Source of the DNA: Tritrichomonas musculus
Taxonomy: Eukaryota > Parabasalia > Tritrichomonadida > Tritrichomonadidae
Length of the DNA stretch: 64,000 nt
Direction of reading: 5' to 3'
Assembly: GCA_039105265.1 (NCBI GenBank)
Contig: JAPFFF010000003.1
Coordinates: forward strand, 6,324,001-6,388,000
This document shows positions 1 through 10,400 of the stretch, in pieces. A program made the position numbers and the translations under genes. The notes beneath the pieces were generated by a model, which saw nothing but the letters and a program-made list of their open reading frames with translations, made no database searches and was not told where the DNA came from. How positions within the stretch are numbered: the first letter of the stretch is position 1; every line of letters starts with the position of its first letter.

Positions 1-1674
1 TTCAATTGAAATATTCATTGTTTCAAACTTAACATGAGAAAGATTGGTGCATTTGCAAAAAGTGCTCTTTTTAATCAAATGAATCGGAGAAGGAATGATT
101 ATTTCTTCAAGTTTTGAACATCCAAAAAACGCACTTTCGCCAATATCTATCACTGAACTTGAGATTTTGATGTTGGCCAGAGAAATACATCTGCAAAAGG
201 AGCCCTTTCCAATTGATGTCAAAGAAACAGGCATCTGAACCAGATTCAGATTGGAACAACAATTGAATGCGCTTTCCTTGATCATTGTAACCGAAGAAGG
301 AATCTCAATGTTGGCCAACGAAGAGCAGCCAGAGAAAGAACTTTCACCGATTGAAGTCACAGTTGAAGGAATTTCAATAAAACTCAAAGAAGAGCAATTA
401 ACAAATGTTTTTCTCAAGATTGAATTGACATGAGAATGAATGACAACTTTCTTTAATTTCGAACATTCGCCAAAGCAATTTTCACCAATATATTTCACAG
501 AAGAAGGAACATCCACTTCTGTTATTGACTTGCATTGATAGAAAGCATTGTCACCAATAAATACAACGGTCGATGGAAGAACTACTTGTGCAAGTGAACT
601 GCATCCTTTGAATGAACTGTAGCCAATGTAGGTCACTGATACCGGTATATTTAAACGAGTAACAGAAGTGCATCCTTCAAATGCACTGCCTCGAATTGAC
701 GTCACTGTTGCTGGAAGTTCTATTTCTTTTAATTTGATGTAATTGAAAAATAGATAGTCAGGAACAGTTCTCAAAAAGTCGGGAAGTTTTACGGTTGTAA
801 TTTTCGCATTTTTGAAATTTTTTCTCAATTTTTCACACGATTTAAGCGCAATTTCATTCTTCTTTTTCAACTCTTCTTCTCTTTGAGGACCAATTTCAGC
901 CAGTAATTCGTCAAAAACAATCTGGATGTCTGAACTGTTACTTGGAGTGAATCCAAAGTGTTCCTCTCTCTTTGAAAGAGAGTCTCGAATCAATTCATCA
1001 GATAATTTTGAATAACTTAAAGTTCCAAGCAAAATAAAGATGCTTATATCATTCTTTTCGCTTGAGTTTGTATTAGTATTATTATTATTACTTATGTTTG
1101 TATCGTTTCCATCGTTTGTGCTCTGTTGTTTGTCTTCGTTATTTGTCTGGTTGTCTTTATTTGGCTTCGCTTTTTTGGTGATGAATTTGTATGCTTTATC
1201 ATGATCTTTTAAATTACGATTTTGGTGAGAAAAAATATTGTATAACGAGGTTATCGGTATCTCATACATTTCAGTAGAATAATTATCAAGATAAAAATCA
1301 AGATTTTCTGAAATATATTTTTCATAATTTGCTTTATCTTGATTTTGCTCAGATTTTTCGTTTCGTAAAATGGAAATTTTGTAAAGATCATCATATTCTT
1401 GTTTATGAATGATATCTGAGAAAATATTGAATTCATCACTGAGAATATGATAATCACAAATATTATCAAGATCTAAAACAGGAATTTGACTTGGATCTAG
1501 AAAATAATTTAAAAATGATTGAAAATTATTATTTTTAACAATTGATTTAACATCATATTTTCCATTTACATATAATGAATTTCTTACAGGTTTTGGTAAT
1601 AGCATAAGGTGCTCCAAATCGAGAATTATTGGAAATTCATAACCATTCATAATAAAAACGTTCGATTTTGTCAT
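1..1674 (-). CDS. BspA-like leucine-rich-repeat protein (3' end beyond window)
   Basis: The frame is open from an ATG at 1674 to the left edge, 558 codons with no stop, so the C-terminus is missing. About the first 260 residues are non-repetitive and include an Asn/Thr-rich linker around 1070-1160. From about 780 leftwards the protein becomes tandem repeats of about 23 residues with the pattern I-x-I-P-x-S-V-T-x-I-G-x-x-[SA]-F-x-x-C-x-x-L. That is the LRR_5 (Treponema/BspA type) signature, with at least ten repeats visible. Trichomonads and Entamoeba carry very large families of such proteins, several of them surface-exposed and linked to adhesion (family knowledge). No signal peptide is visible at this start, so surface location cannot be claimed. 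The non-LRR N-terminal part is not recognised. The repeat-class call is strong; the cellular role is unknown. Confidence 0.9.
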   Translation of the reverse strand, partial: MTKSNVFIMNGYEFPIILDLEHLMLLPKPVRNSLYVNGKYDVKSIVKNNNFQSFLNYFLDPSQIPVLDLDNICDYHILSDEFNIFSDIIHKQEYDDLYKISILRNEKSEQNQDKANYEKYISENLDFYLDNYSTEMYEIPITSLYNIFSHQNRNLKDHDKAYKFITKKAKPNKDNQTNNEDKQQSTNDGNDTNISNNNNTNTNSSEKNDISIFILLGTLSYSKLSDELIRDSLSKREEHFGFTPSNSSDIQIVFDELLAEIGPQREEELKKKNEIALKSCEKLRKNFKNAKITTVKLPDFLRTVPDYLFFNYIKLKEIELPATVTSIRGSAFEGCTSVTRLNIPVSVTYIGYSSFKGCSSLAQVVLPSTVVFIGDNAFYQCKSITEVDVPSSVKYIGENCFGECSKLKKVVIHSHVNSILRKTFVNCSSLSFIEIPSTVTSIGESSFSGCSSLANIEIPSSVTMIKESAFNCCSNLNLVQMPVSLTSIGKGSFCRCISLANIKISSSVIDIGESAFFGCSKLEEIIIPSPIHLIKKSTFCKCTNLSHVKFETMNISIE

Positions 1675-2939
1675 TTTTTCCTAATCAAATTAAAATTCCT
1701 CACAAATTTGAAAATTTGACATTTTCTTTATTCTCAAGATTTCATGCTTCAAATGAAAGAAATCAAATAAAAAAGTAACAAATAAAACATTTTTCATTCA
1801 AAAATTAACTTTTCTTGTTTATTAAATAAAATATTAATATTTTTTATTTTTTCCAAATATTCAGAAAACCTTTTGAATTGAATCAAACAAAAAGTCGTAT
1901 CGTTCATTTAAAGTTTTATTCCAATTTATTCATTTTTATTTATTTGTAAAATGCATTTATATATATATATATTGCAATTTAAGATCTTAAGACAGATTAT
2001 TATTGATGAAATTTAATCATTAAGAATAAAGTAGCATTCTATTAGATTATTTCATAACTGGGAAATGAAATGCATTTGGCGTTTTAACTAGAAAACTGCT
2101 TATAAAAAATGAATTTATTTCAATCAAAAGAGAATTTTCCAAAAGTCAATTTGAAAATTTTTTTTACAGTAGACTAAAAGAATCAGAATTGAAAATTTTA
2201 AATCATAAATCAATCTTTTAGTCGTTCATCATATATATTGAATGAAAAATTCTGCTTTTAATCAGGATTGGATTTAAAATGATTATGAATAACTTGATTT
2301 CTATTGATATACTAATATTAATATGAATGTAAAAAATAATATTTAGTGTTAATTAAAATCAAAGCCAAAAAAACAAAATTTTCTCATGAAAGTTATGTGC
2401 ACAGATTAGAATCATCTTAAAAAGAATTTATATAAAAAATATTAAAATCTTATTGAATTAATTTATTTCAAAAAAAAGTAAATCCAAGAATTTTAACAAA
2501 ATGCACATTTCACATACTAAAAAAAATGCATACTTCTTTTTATAAAATAACAATAATTGTATATTGCAGATAAATTTTTCATATTGAAAAAGTGGAATTA
2601 TTCTAATGAAAATTATTCGAACTCTCCAAAAAAGTGATGTGTATTTTTTTTGAATCCAAACAATCAAAAACGCTCTGAACAATCATTTTACAATAACATT
2701 TGTTTTCTCATTGATTTCCACCAACTGTAAAAATTCATATTTAAGATGATATAACAATTTCAATGAATCACTCAATTTTGAATTGCTTGAACCCTCAAAT
2801 TCCATTTTTTGAGAGGACTCTCAATTCGATTAATTTATTTCATTATCAAAGTGATTTTTCATCTTATAAAAATAGAATAGATTGCTTTTTTTATTTAGAA
2901 ACAAATCAAGATATGCACATTCATATATGTATATCATAA
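1675..2939. other. AT-rich intergenic DNA, no gene seen
   Basis: About 1.26 kb between two leftward genes. It is dominated by A/T runs and short TA repeats near 1955-1975. Short open frames here have no coding character. No RNA gene, terminal repeat or conserved motif was recognised. It presumably holds the promoter of the BspA-like gene and the 3' end of the Myb gene. Confidence 0.6.
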
Positions 2940-3452
2940 TCATATTAATAATGCAGATATTGAATATTGCTTGCAAAGGTTTTCGATTTTTTCTGATTTT
3001 TTAATTGCGTTATCTTTAACTTGTAAATGATTTTTATCATTTGATTTATATTTATTTTGCGCAAGTATTATTCCGTTGTATATTGGATGCTTCTTACAAA
3101 GATGTTTATACCATCTGTTTTTTGCATCATTTCCTGACCTTCCAGGAATATGACGGGCTATTTCAACCCATTTTGTGCCAATTATTGATAGCAGATTCAA
3201 TAAAATTTCATCTTCTTTAGGTTCCCAAGGATCTTTCCTTTGGAATTCTGACAAATAATTATAAAATCTATCTCTGCATTGTTTAGGGTTTCTCCCTGGC
3301 ATTAGCTGGGCTATTTGAATCCAATTGTCAGATCCAAATTGTGAGATTAAAAATTTTAATGCTTCGTCTTCTTGTGGAGTAAATTTTCGCCTTGCTTTTG
3401 GAGAAAAATGGCCATAGTTATCATTATGGATATGAGCAACGATAGCTGACAT
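2940..3452 (-). CDS. Two-repeat Myb (R2R3-type) DNA-binding protein
   Basis: 170 codons from ATG 3452. There are two adjacent Myb/SANT repeats, at about residues 22-68 and 74-118. The first has Phe24, Trp44 and Phe63 at the three aromatic core positions and the recognition-helix motif MPGRNPKQCRDRF. The second keeps all three Trp (76, 95, 114) and has IPGRSGNDAKNRW. The GR-x4-C/A-[KR]-[DN]-RW/F pattern is the DNA-contacting helix of c-Myb-like proteins. The tail after residue 120 is short, basic and has no recognised domain. Small two-repeat Myb proteins are greatly expanded in trichomonads, where a few regulate iron-responsive promoters (family knowledge). Target genes cannot be read from the sequence. 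A second gene of the same type lies at 59600-60106. Confidence 0.93.
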   Translation of the reverse strand: MSAIVAHIHNDNYGHFSPKARRKFTPQEDEALKFLISQFGSDNWIQIAQLMPGRNPKQCRDRFYNYLSEFQRKDPWEPKEDEILLNLLSIIGTKWVEIARHIPGRSGNDAKNRWYKHLCKKHPIYNGIILAQNKYKSNDKNHLQVKDNAIKKSEKIENLCKQYSISALLI

Positions 3453-4745
3453 TTTTGCTTATATAATTTTATCTGAATACATTTTGAGACTAAAGAGTAT
3501 TCAAAATTGAATTACCATTCAAAATTTCAACTTTTTCAAATACCAAGTGAAGTATGAAAATATATAGTAGTTTATGCATTTTAAAGAATAATAAATGAAA
3601 CAATCATCATTAGCTCTTGAAATGTTTAACTGTGAATTATATGAAGTGTTTTTTATCAAAAAGTGATTTATCTCTGTTTTTCGTTTTGTATGATATGAAT
3701 ATAAGTATATTTATAATGTGATATTGAAATATAAAATCATATTGTAAATGATATGTTAATTTTATACTATAATTCATTGATATCTTGATATAAAATTTTT
3801 TTAACCTCAACCTTCAATTTTATTTTTAAAAAATTTTTTATTCAAATTTTATTTTTGCGATCGATTTATTTTTTAAATTAAAAAAATCCAATGTTTTATT
3901 GATACTTAACAGATCATCTTTTTTAATGTTTAGGATAATTTGAACGCTTCAGAAAAATTTGAATATTTTTATTTTTATTGTTAGAATTTTTCTATGAGTA
4001 TGGTTCTTATTCAAAAAATTGTTTCGGTTCAAAAAGGGTTCAACACTGATGCTCACATTCAATACCACCTAATCAATTTTAAAAATAAAAATCCCAAATT
4101 TGAATAAATTGAACCCTGGTATTTAAATTAATTTCTTAAAGAATTTAAAAGGTTATTGTCCCATTATTGCCTCCTGTGCTTTAAATTTATCAATTTTTTT
4201 TTTAATTTTGTCATTTTAAATGATAGATTTCTTACTTTTTTTGTATGAATTCCTTTGTTAGAAAATTTCAAATTAAAATTTTCTTGATTTGGTATAAATA
4301 TACGGCTACAAAAGTATTAGAGAGAATATTTTAGTTGCATAGAAAAACCATGAGAAAGTTGGTTATATTTAAAAAATAATTGAAAATAATCATCAACTTT
4401 ATGGTTTTAATAGATTTAATAATTTATTTAACCCCTAGTATTTCCCAAAGAAATAACGATTATTGCAATTGAATTTTTTTTAATTAATTTGTACAGTAGG
4501 TAAAAATAACTTGGACTATTCAAATTGTCTTGGATCGACTGAAAATTTTGAATTAGCTCATTGAAAATAATTGTTACTAATTCTTGAATTTAGTTAATTA
4601 TTCAACGAATATCTTAAATATCGTCCGAAATACAGATTAAGATATCGTTGGAAAATGCTGAACAAAATAATAATAATAATAATAAAGAAAAGAAAATTTG
4701 ATTAATGAATGATAATTATTTAATTGAAAAAAACATAATAGTGCT
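3453..4745. other. AT-rich intergenic DNA, no gene seen
   Basis: About 1.3 kb without coding signal. A weak inverted repeat, GGGTTCAA near 4046 and TTGAACCC near 4110, encloses about 60 bases. A mariner-like end sequence, TACAGTAGG, occurs near 4493 but no matching opposite end was found. Nothing else was recognised. Confidence 0.5.
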
Positions 4746-5681
4746 TTATATTTCATCATCATTGGACCAGTCCGAACCATCATCGTTTTTATTATCTTCA
4801 TCTTCAGAGACTCGTTTTTTTGCTTTTTCCTTTTTACGACTGTTATCAGACTTTTTAGTATCTTCATTTGTCTCTTCTTCATCATATGGAATATATTCAT
4901 CGTCTGGGATATCTTCAAGTTCTTCAAGTGGCGTTGGTGTAGGAGTTGGAGTTGAAATAACAACATTACACTTTTTTTCTTTTAGAAATGCAGTGATTGA
5001 ATCTGGTTCACCTTTTCCGTCATATTGCGACCAAGTTCCTTTGGAAAAAACGAAAGCTCCATACTTATCATTAGAATGATCTTTTTTGAACAATTTGTCT
5101 GCAAGAGCTGTTGCATCACGTTTATCTATAGCAACAAATTTAGCACCTCGCTTAACAGTTTTTTCAAGTGTTCTTGATGCATTATGAAGTGGTTGAGATT
5201 CATCAATACGAGGAGTGTCTAAAATAGCGAACACACAGTTCATTTTCTTCTTAGTTAGTGCATTAAGTTCTGTAGTGTTAATATATAAAAGATTATTCTT
5301 CTTTGCAGTTGGCCATATTCCTGTTTGTTGACGGATCCATCGTTCAAATTGATCTGTATCGATGTTACGATTGTATCTTTTTGCGCGAGTTTGTCCAGGA
5401 ATCCATGCAAACCAGGCAGGCCTGTCTACTGCGCCAATACTATCGCACACATCGCTGTATCGGTCGCAATCCAATTGGCCAAATCTAACACGGGGTTCTT
5501 GCCAGTACATTCTGCTGAGTTCTTCGAATGTATCTTCTGAATCGACGCAAGCGGGACAATTTTTTCCGTAGAAATGGATTACTGATATTCTCTGTTCATT
5601 TGAAGTAAATTCAAAAAATGTATCTTTGATTAAATCAGATACTGTGGGAGATCGAAGTGATAATAAAAATAGAAAAATCAT
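4746..5681 (-). CDS. Thioredoxin/PDI-like secretory-pathway protein with acidic tail
   Basis: 311 codons from ATG 5681. Residues 1-10 are a short hydrophobic stretch (FLFLLSL) consistent with a cleaved signal peptide. Residues about 20-120 form a thioredoxin fold: a beta-strand motif (VIHFYGKN), the CPAC redox motif at Cys42-Cys45, and later a strand with FGQLDCD followed by RPAWFAWIPG, which supplies the cis-proline region. Residues about 120-240 look like a second, redox-inactive thioredoxin-like domain (KFVAIDKRDA, YGAFVFSKG), as in PDI b-domains. After a TPTPTPTP linker the last 60 residues are strongly acidic and Lys/Asp/Glu-rich. Known PDIs use CGHC; CPAC is less usual but still a CxxC. 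The C-terminus ends DDEI, not KDEL/HDEL, so ER retention is uncertain. The stop codon overlaps TAAA, the trichomonad polyadenylation signal. The domain call is good; the substrate is unknown. Confidence 0.82.
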   Translation of the reverse strand: MIFLFLLSLRSPTVSDLIKDTFFEFTSNEQRISVIHFYGKNCPACVDSEDTFEELSRMYWQEPRVRFGQLDCDRYSDVCDSIGAVDRPAWFAWIPGQTRAKRYNRNIDTDQFERWIRQQTGIWPTAKKNNLLYINTTELNALTKKKMNCVFAILDTPRIDESQPLHNASRTLEKTVKRGAKFVAIDKRDATALADKLFKKDHSNDKYGAFVFSKGTWSQYDGKGEPDSITAFLKEKKCNVVISTPTPTPTPLEELEDIPDDEYIPYDEEETNEDTKKSDNSRKKEKAKKRVSEDEDNKNDDGSDWSNDDEI

Positions 5682-5880
5682 TTGGTAAACAATATTGGAT
5701 AAAATTTTGATTAGTTATTTGGTCAAACAAAATCGAATAAGATCGCTAAATCATCTTATTTTCTAAAATATATTTAAATAAAGCATTTAAAATAAATCAA
5801 TGCACGCAAAAACATAATATTAATTTATTTCAAAATTTAGAGATAAATGTATTTTTTGCCCAAATCTCATTTGCCCGCAA

Positions 5881-5956
5881 CGGTTAAGGTCAATATTGAC
5901 CCTGTATCGTACTTCAGAAAAAATCGGTAAGAACTTTTTTGCACTTTTCGCAAAAG
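5881..5956. repeat. Dispersed repeat copy 1 with perfect 14-bp palindrome
   Basis: The sequence runs from CGGTTAAGG through the palindrome GGTCAATATTGACC (5887-5900), then TATCGTACTTCAGAAAAAA and TTTTTTGCACTTTTCGCAAAA. A second copy lies 200 bp to the right (6080-6155). Both sit upstream of the PDI-like gene. The function is unknown. Confidence 0.75.
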
Positions 5957-6079
5957 TTCAATTCAAATTTGATTGATCATAATTTTGAAATTTTGATAAG
6001 AATTCAAAGGCGATTTCGAAACAATTCATCAGCTACTTGGAAACAAAAAAATAAAAAGGTAAATCAGATTTGCTAGTTG

Positions 6080-6155
6080 CCGTTAAGGCCAAAATTGGCC
6101 TTTATCGTACTTCAGAAAAAAAAACTTGGAACTTTTTTGCACTTTTGCAAAAAAA
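6080..6155. repeat. Dispersed repeat copy 2
   Basis: A direct copy of 5881-5956 with the same order of parts: CGTTAAGG, the inverted pair GGCCAA-AA-TTGGCC, TATCGTACTTCAGAAAAA and ACTTTTTTGCACTTTTGCAAAA. Compared with copy 1, T/A has changed to C/G on both arms of the palindrome, so symmetry is kept. It resembles part of the terminal repeat of the element at 50833-56992 (TTAACGGCCAAATTGCCCTT). Confidence 0.72.
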
Positions 6156-6372
6156 AACAAGAGTAGCTTCTCAAGTTATTATCTTAAGAATGCAACTACT
6201 ACCACAATTTATTATATGAATTGCACCATATTCTTTTTCATATTCACAAATAGATAACGTAATAATTCAAGCCAATGTTACTCTGATTTAAACAAACCTT
6301 ATAAATAATTATTTAAAAAGCCAAATAAAAAAATAAACTCTATATTCTATTTTTATTAAAACAACATGAATT

Positions 6373-6759
6373 TCAAGCCATAAAATGATACCTATTTTCA
6401 TTACATGCTTTGATAGCTTGATTGACAGCTTGAATGATATATTGATCATTATATTTTCTTTCTAGTATTTGAGCATGATGTAAGTATTCAAGGGCTTTCT
6501 TTTTGTTGTCGGTGTCATTTCCCCAAGTTTCGCGGAAGAAGAAACTAATATGTGTAGTATTTATCCATAGTGATAATTCTTCATAAGCTTTCTTTTGGTC
6601 TTTACGATCGTCCGAATCCAATCGATCATGGAATTCTTTTGTGACAAATTTCATTAAATCGTTTTTCCAATTTTCTAGGCCTCCATCATGAATGCAATAT
6701 TTCTTTTTGCCAATAACATATAATTCGGAGACTGATAATGTTTGGTTTTCTTTGTCCAT
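6373..6759 (-). CDS. Hypothetical 128-aa protein
   Basis: 128 codons from ATG 6759. Base use is clearly richer than the flanking DNA. The predicted product is soluble and mostly helical, with several aromatic residues (HISFFFRETWGN) and alternating charged residues. It has no signal peptide, membrane segment or recognised motif. An initiator-like TCACTTT (6781-6787, minus strand) lies about 26 bases before the ATG, supporting this start and its reality as a gene. No family was recognised; it may be lineage-specific. Confidence refers to it being a real gene. Confidence 0.72.
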   Translation of the reverse strand: MDKENQTLSVSELYVIGKKKYCIHDGGLENWKNDLMKFVTKEFHDRLDSDDRKDQKKAYEELSLWINTTHISFFFRETWGNDTDNKKKALEYLHHAQILERKYNDQYIIQAVNQAIKACNENRYHFMA

Positions 6760-6780
6760 TACTTCAAAAAAGCAATTATT

Positions 6781-6787
6781 AAAGTGA
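6781..6787 (-). promoter_or_regulatory. Initiator-like element of the 128-aa gene
   Basis: TCACTTT read on the minus strand, with its A about 26 bases before the ATG. It matches the trichomonad initiator consensus TCA-pyrimidine-T/A. The motif is short, so chance occurrence is possible. Confidence 0.4.
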
Positions 6788-7430
6788 ATTTACATTAAGA
6801 TCATCATTTGATGGATATAAAATTTTAAAATAAAAAATAAACATCATTTAAATTTGAATTAGTTATTCACTAGCATTGAAATGATTTAACTCAAATAATC
6901 ATTCAAAAAAACAAGGATATTCAATTTTTCAAAATATCATTCAATTTTTGACCACACATTCATTCAATTTAACCATGATAAAAATTAAAAAAATAATTCT
7001 ATCAAAATCTTAAAACACATTTTAAAGTAGCTATTTCATAAGCTGAACAACAGCTATTTATTTTGGTTCCAAATAAAAAAAGAAAATGATTATTTATTCT
7101 CAATTAAATTGTAAAGTATTCAAATAGTTGGGAATCATTGAAATGCGGCGAATTGTAATTTAAGTAAATGATGAAAATTGTCTAAATGTATCGTTTCGAA
7201 CTGAAGCTATTGAAAAAGAGTTTTTTTTGTGTTATTGATGATTATTAATAAATGATTTTTTGGTGATAACAATATTATTTATTAAAGGCATCTTTTCCAA
7301 TTCAATTTAATCACATCAAAGAAGGTAAAAATATCCTACTTCAAGAATAATAAAATAAAAATATCTTTGGTTAAAAAAATGTAATCGTTCTCTACAATAT
7401 TTATTAAAATAAACAATAAATTTCAGGCAA
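6788..7430. other. AT-rich intergenic DNA, no gene seen
   Basis: About 640 bp of A/T-rich sequence between two leftward genes. No repeat, RNA gene or coding run was recognised. Confidence 0.5.
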
Positions 7431-10400
7431 TCATTGGCCATGTGCATCATCACCTTTGAATTCAGTAACAATCGGCTTTACACCAGCAAAAGATTCGCAG
7501 ATGAGAGAGAGCAAGCATTCAGATGTTTGCTTTGAAACAGCAGTATGATAAAAGTCCAATAAAGGATCATCAGTTTTGCCATGACCAAGGTTGAAATAAA
7601 GTCCAAAGTTAAAAATCGAAATTGGTAGACCTACAAGCGAGCATGCAAATATACGGCCATTTTTCCATTCAATTTTCGCTTTAAAGTTTTGAGTAGCATA
7701 ATTTGGATAGAAAGGAATGGATTTGAAAAACTTATCATCATTGTCATGCATAGGGAATTGTATTAGATCTTTTTTGAGTGGGAGCAATGTTGGTGATGGT
7801 TCTCTCCATTGAATGCAATTATATTCATTTCTACGTTTTGGTGCCACTGGGAAATTTGGATCAAAATTAGGATTATTATTGTAATTTTTACCGTAATTGA
7901 AATTATTTTGGCCATTATAATTGTAATTATTATTGTTATTGAAATTACTGTTGTTGTAGTTGCTATTATAGTTGCCATTGTAATTATTATTATAGTTGTT
8001 ATTATAGTTATAATTATTGTTGTAATTGTTACCGTAACTGTTATTATTATTATTGTAATAATTGTTATTATAATTATAGTTGCTATTGTAGTTATAACCA
8101 CCGTTATTGTAGTTATTGTAATTGCTATTATAATTACTACTATTATTATAATCATATCCATTGTTATTATAATTATTGTAATTATTATTATTATTATTAA
8201 ATCCATTACCATTGTTGTAATTACCATAATTTCCATTATTGAATCCATTATTATTAAAGTTACTATTAGTATTATTATCATAAATAAACAAGCTGCTGCT
8301 GCTGCTGCTATTACTACTATTATTATTAGCATTAAAATTGCTATTTTCTTTTGTATTTTTATTATTATCATAAATAAACAAGGAACTATTTTTATTATTA
8401 TTGCTACTATTACTATAATTTGAATAATTGTTATTGCCAATGCTATTATTATTATTATAATTTCCATAATTGTTATTTCCATATGTATTATTAGACGGTG
8501 GTGCTGGCGGATGAGCAGAACTGGATTGTGTATTTGCTTCTATTACAGAAGGATGAAGTTTAGGAGGAGGTGGAGGTGTAATTTGCTCAGTTTCAGGAAA
8601 AATGAATTCGCAATTATTCTTATTGTTTTCGCCAACATAGTTGTACCACTCTTCGGGACACTCCTGAAGTATTTGCAAGAGCAGATGTGAATTCATAACA
8701 ATTGGAACTTCGCTAGCTGCGAACAAAGAATGAATGAAATTCTGAATTTTAGTGCTTACATAATCTTTTGACGGTTTTTCAATATTTTTGTATACAATAA
8801 CCGTTTCAACTGTATCGTCAGGCATCAAGTAAGCGGTATCTTCACTGACGAAAATAATTTTGACATCATCATAGCCCATCTGCAAAAATTGGCTTTTTAG
8901 CTCCTCATTGTCTTGTCCCAATGAATAGTCGAAGTCGACCAAATAAAGATGAATTGTTTTTGGCGGAATTATTGCCAAGTTGTTGCTAAAAGTTCGAGGA
9001 AGTTGGTCAACTTTCCACTTTTCATAAGCAGCTTGGCAAATCTGCTTAAAATTGACCAGAGGCAAATTTGAAGAAATTTCATCTTCATCGTCGAATTGAA
9101 AAGAAACTTCATTCAAGAATCCGTAACAACAAGAAGCAATTTTAATCAATGAATGGATTGAGATATGACTCCAGTCGATTAGATTCATTTGTTTCTGGAT
9201 CTCAGGACTATATAAAGCCTTCCAATTGTTGTTCATGTTCATTGAACGATTTTGGTAGAAAATGTTTTGAAAAGAAGACGATGAAAAAGCATACAATAAG
9301 ATGTAGTCTTCATGGGTGGACGTTATAAGATTGCCATTCATTAATTCATAGAATGGAATGAATTTGGCAATATTAATTATTTCATTTACATTCAAAAAAT
9401 TGAATGTAAGTGTAATCATAGGTTTTATTAATCGAATTAATTCATTTATGTATTCATTACTTGGATTTTGGATTTTATTTATTGATCTGATCATTATGCT
9501 AATGCATGTCTTGACACTGTATTCATTAACTGGCTCAATTAGACGTGGATTTGGAAGTGGAATGAAAAATTTCTCTAAAATTGAACAAAAAATTGCCATT
9601 TTGTGAACAGACCTTCGAATTTGATGACGAATAAATTCTAGAGTCTCAATTGTCAGTTGAAGAGATGTTTTTCCAAGAAGTCTGTTTAGGCATTCATCAA
9701 AATTGAATGGTTGCTTTAATAATGACTTGTCAAATAAGGATCGTTTGGCATCTTCAACTTCGCGTGATTTTGGTAAACATGTTAAAACGTCATAAATCAT
9801 TAATCTTCGGGTAGGAGAACGAATAATGTTCACATCTGTGGAAGGAAGTCGAAAATATTCATTAATGACATTCATGTTTACTAGCCTCATGTTGCTGCGA
9901 ACTGCATTCCGATTAGAAAAGATCCAATGGAAGAAAATAGAATCTATCGGCTTAAATGACATTCGCATTCTGTCAACTAAATTAGATCTCCTTTCATTAG
10001 GAATCGGATTGTGAATGAGACTAAAAGTAGATTTTAATACATTCCATGAAAGTAGAGAAAAGCTGGGATTCTTACTGGTAACAGCTGAGTTGTAATAATC
10101 CATCTTAATTTTGTAAATAAATCGTTCAAGCAATTCGGCGTTTGGGTTTTGAAATATATATACAAAAGGAAGAAGAGTACAAAGCTCTTGACCATCTAAT
10201 TGATTAGCATTCAAAAGATGATTCTGAACGGAAAAATTAAAAAGAATTCTGGATTCGGATAATCGCTGATCATGATATTGTCTATTAAAAAATTGCTCAG
10301 TTGAAAATTTTTTAATCCATTGAATTATAAGTTTCATAATTTGCGTTTTGTTTATTTCTAGATTAGCGTGGTTAAGAAACCATAAAAGATCTTTAAATTT

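Noticed and set aside
4490-4520. Possible mariner-type left end (TACAGTAGG)
   Set aside because: No matching CCTACTGTA end was found nearby. It is a short motif only.
4746-4760. C-terminal DDEI of the PDI-like protein as an ER-retention signal
   Set aside because: It differs from KDEL/HDEL at the first and last positions; not enough to claim retention.
7763-8482. Open frames on both strands over the Asn-rich tract
   Set aside because: AAT/TAT/TAC repeats yield Ile/Thr/Val-only products in other frames. Only the 1,293-codon frame continues into normal coding sequence.
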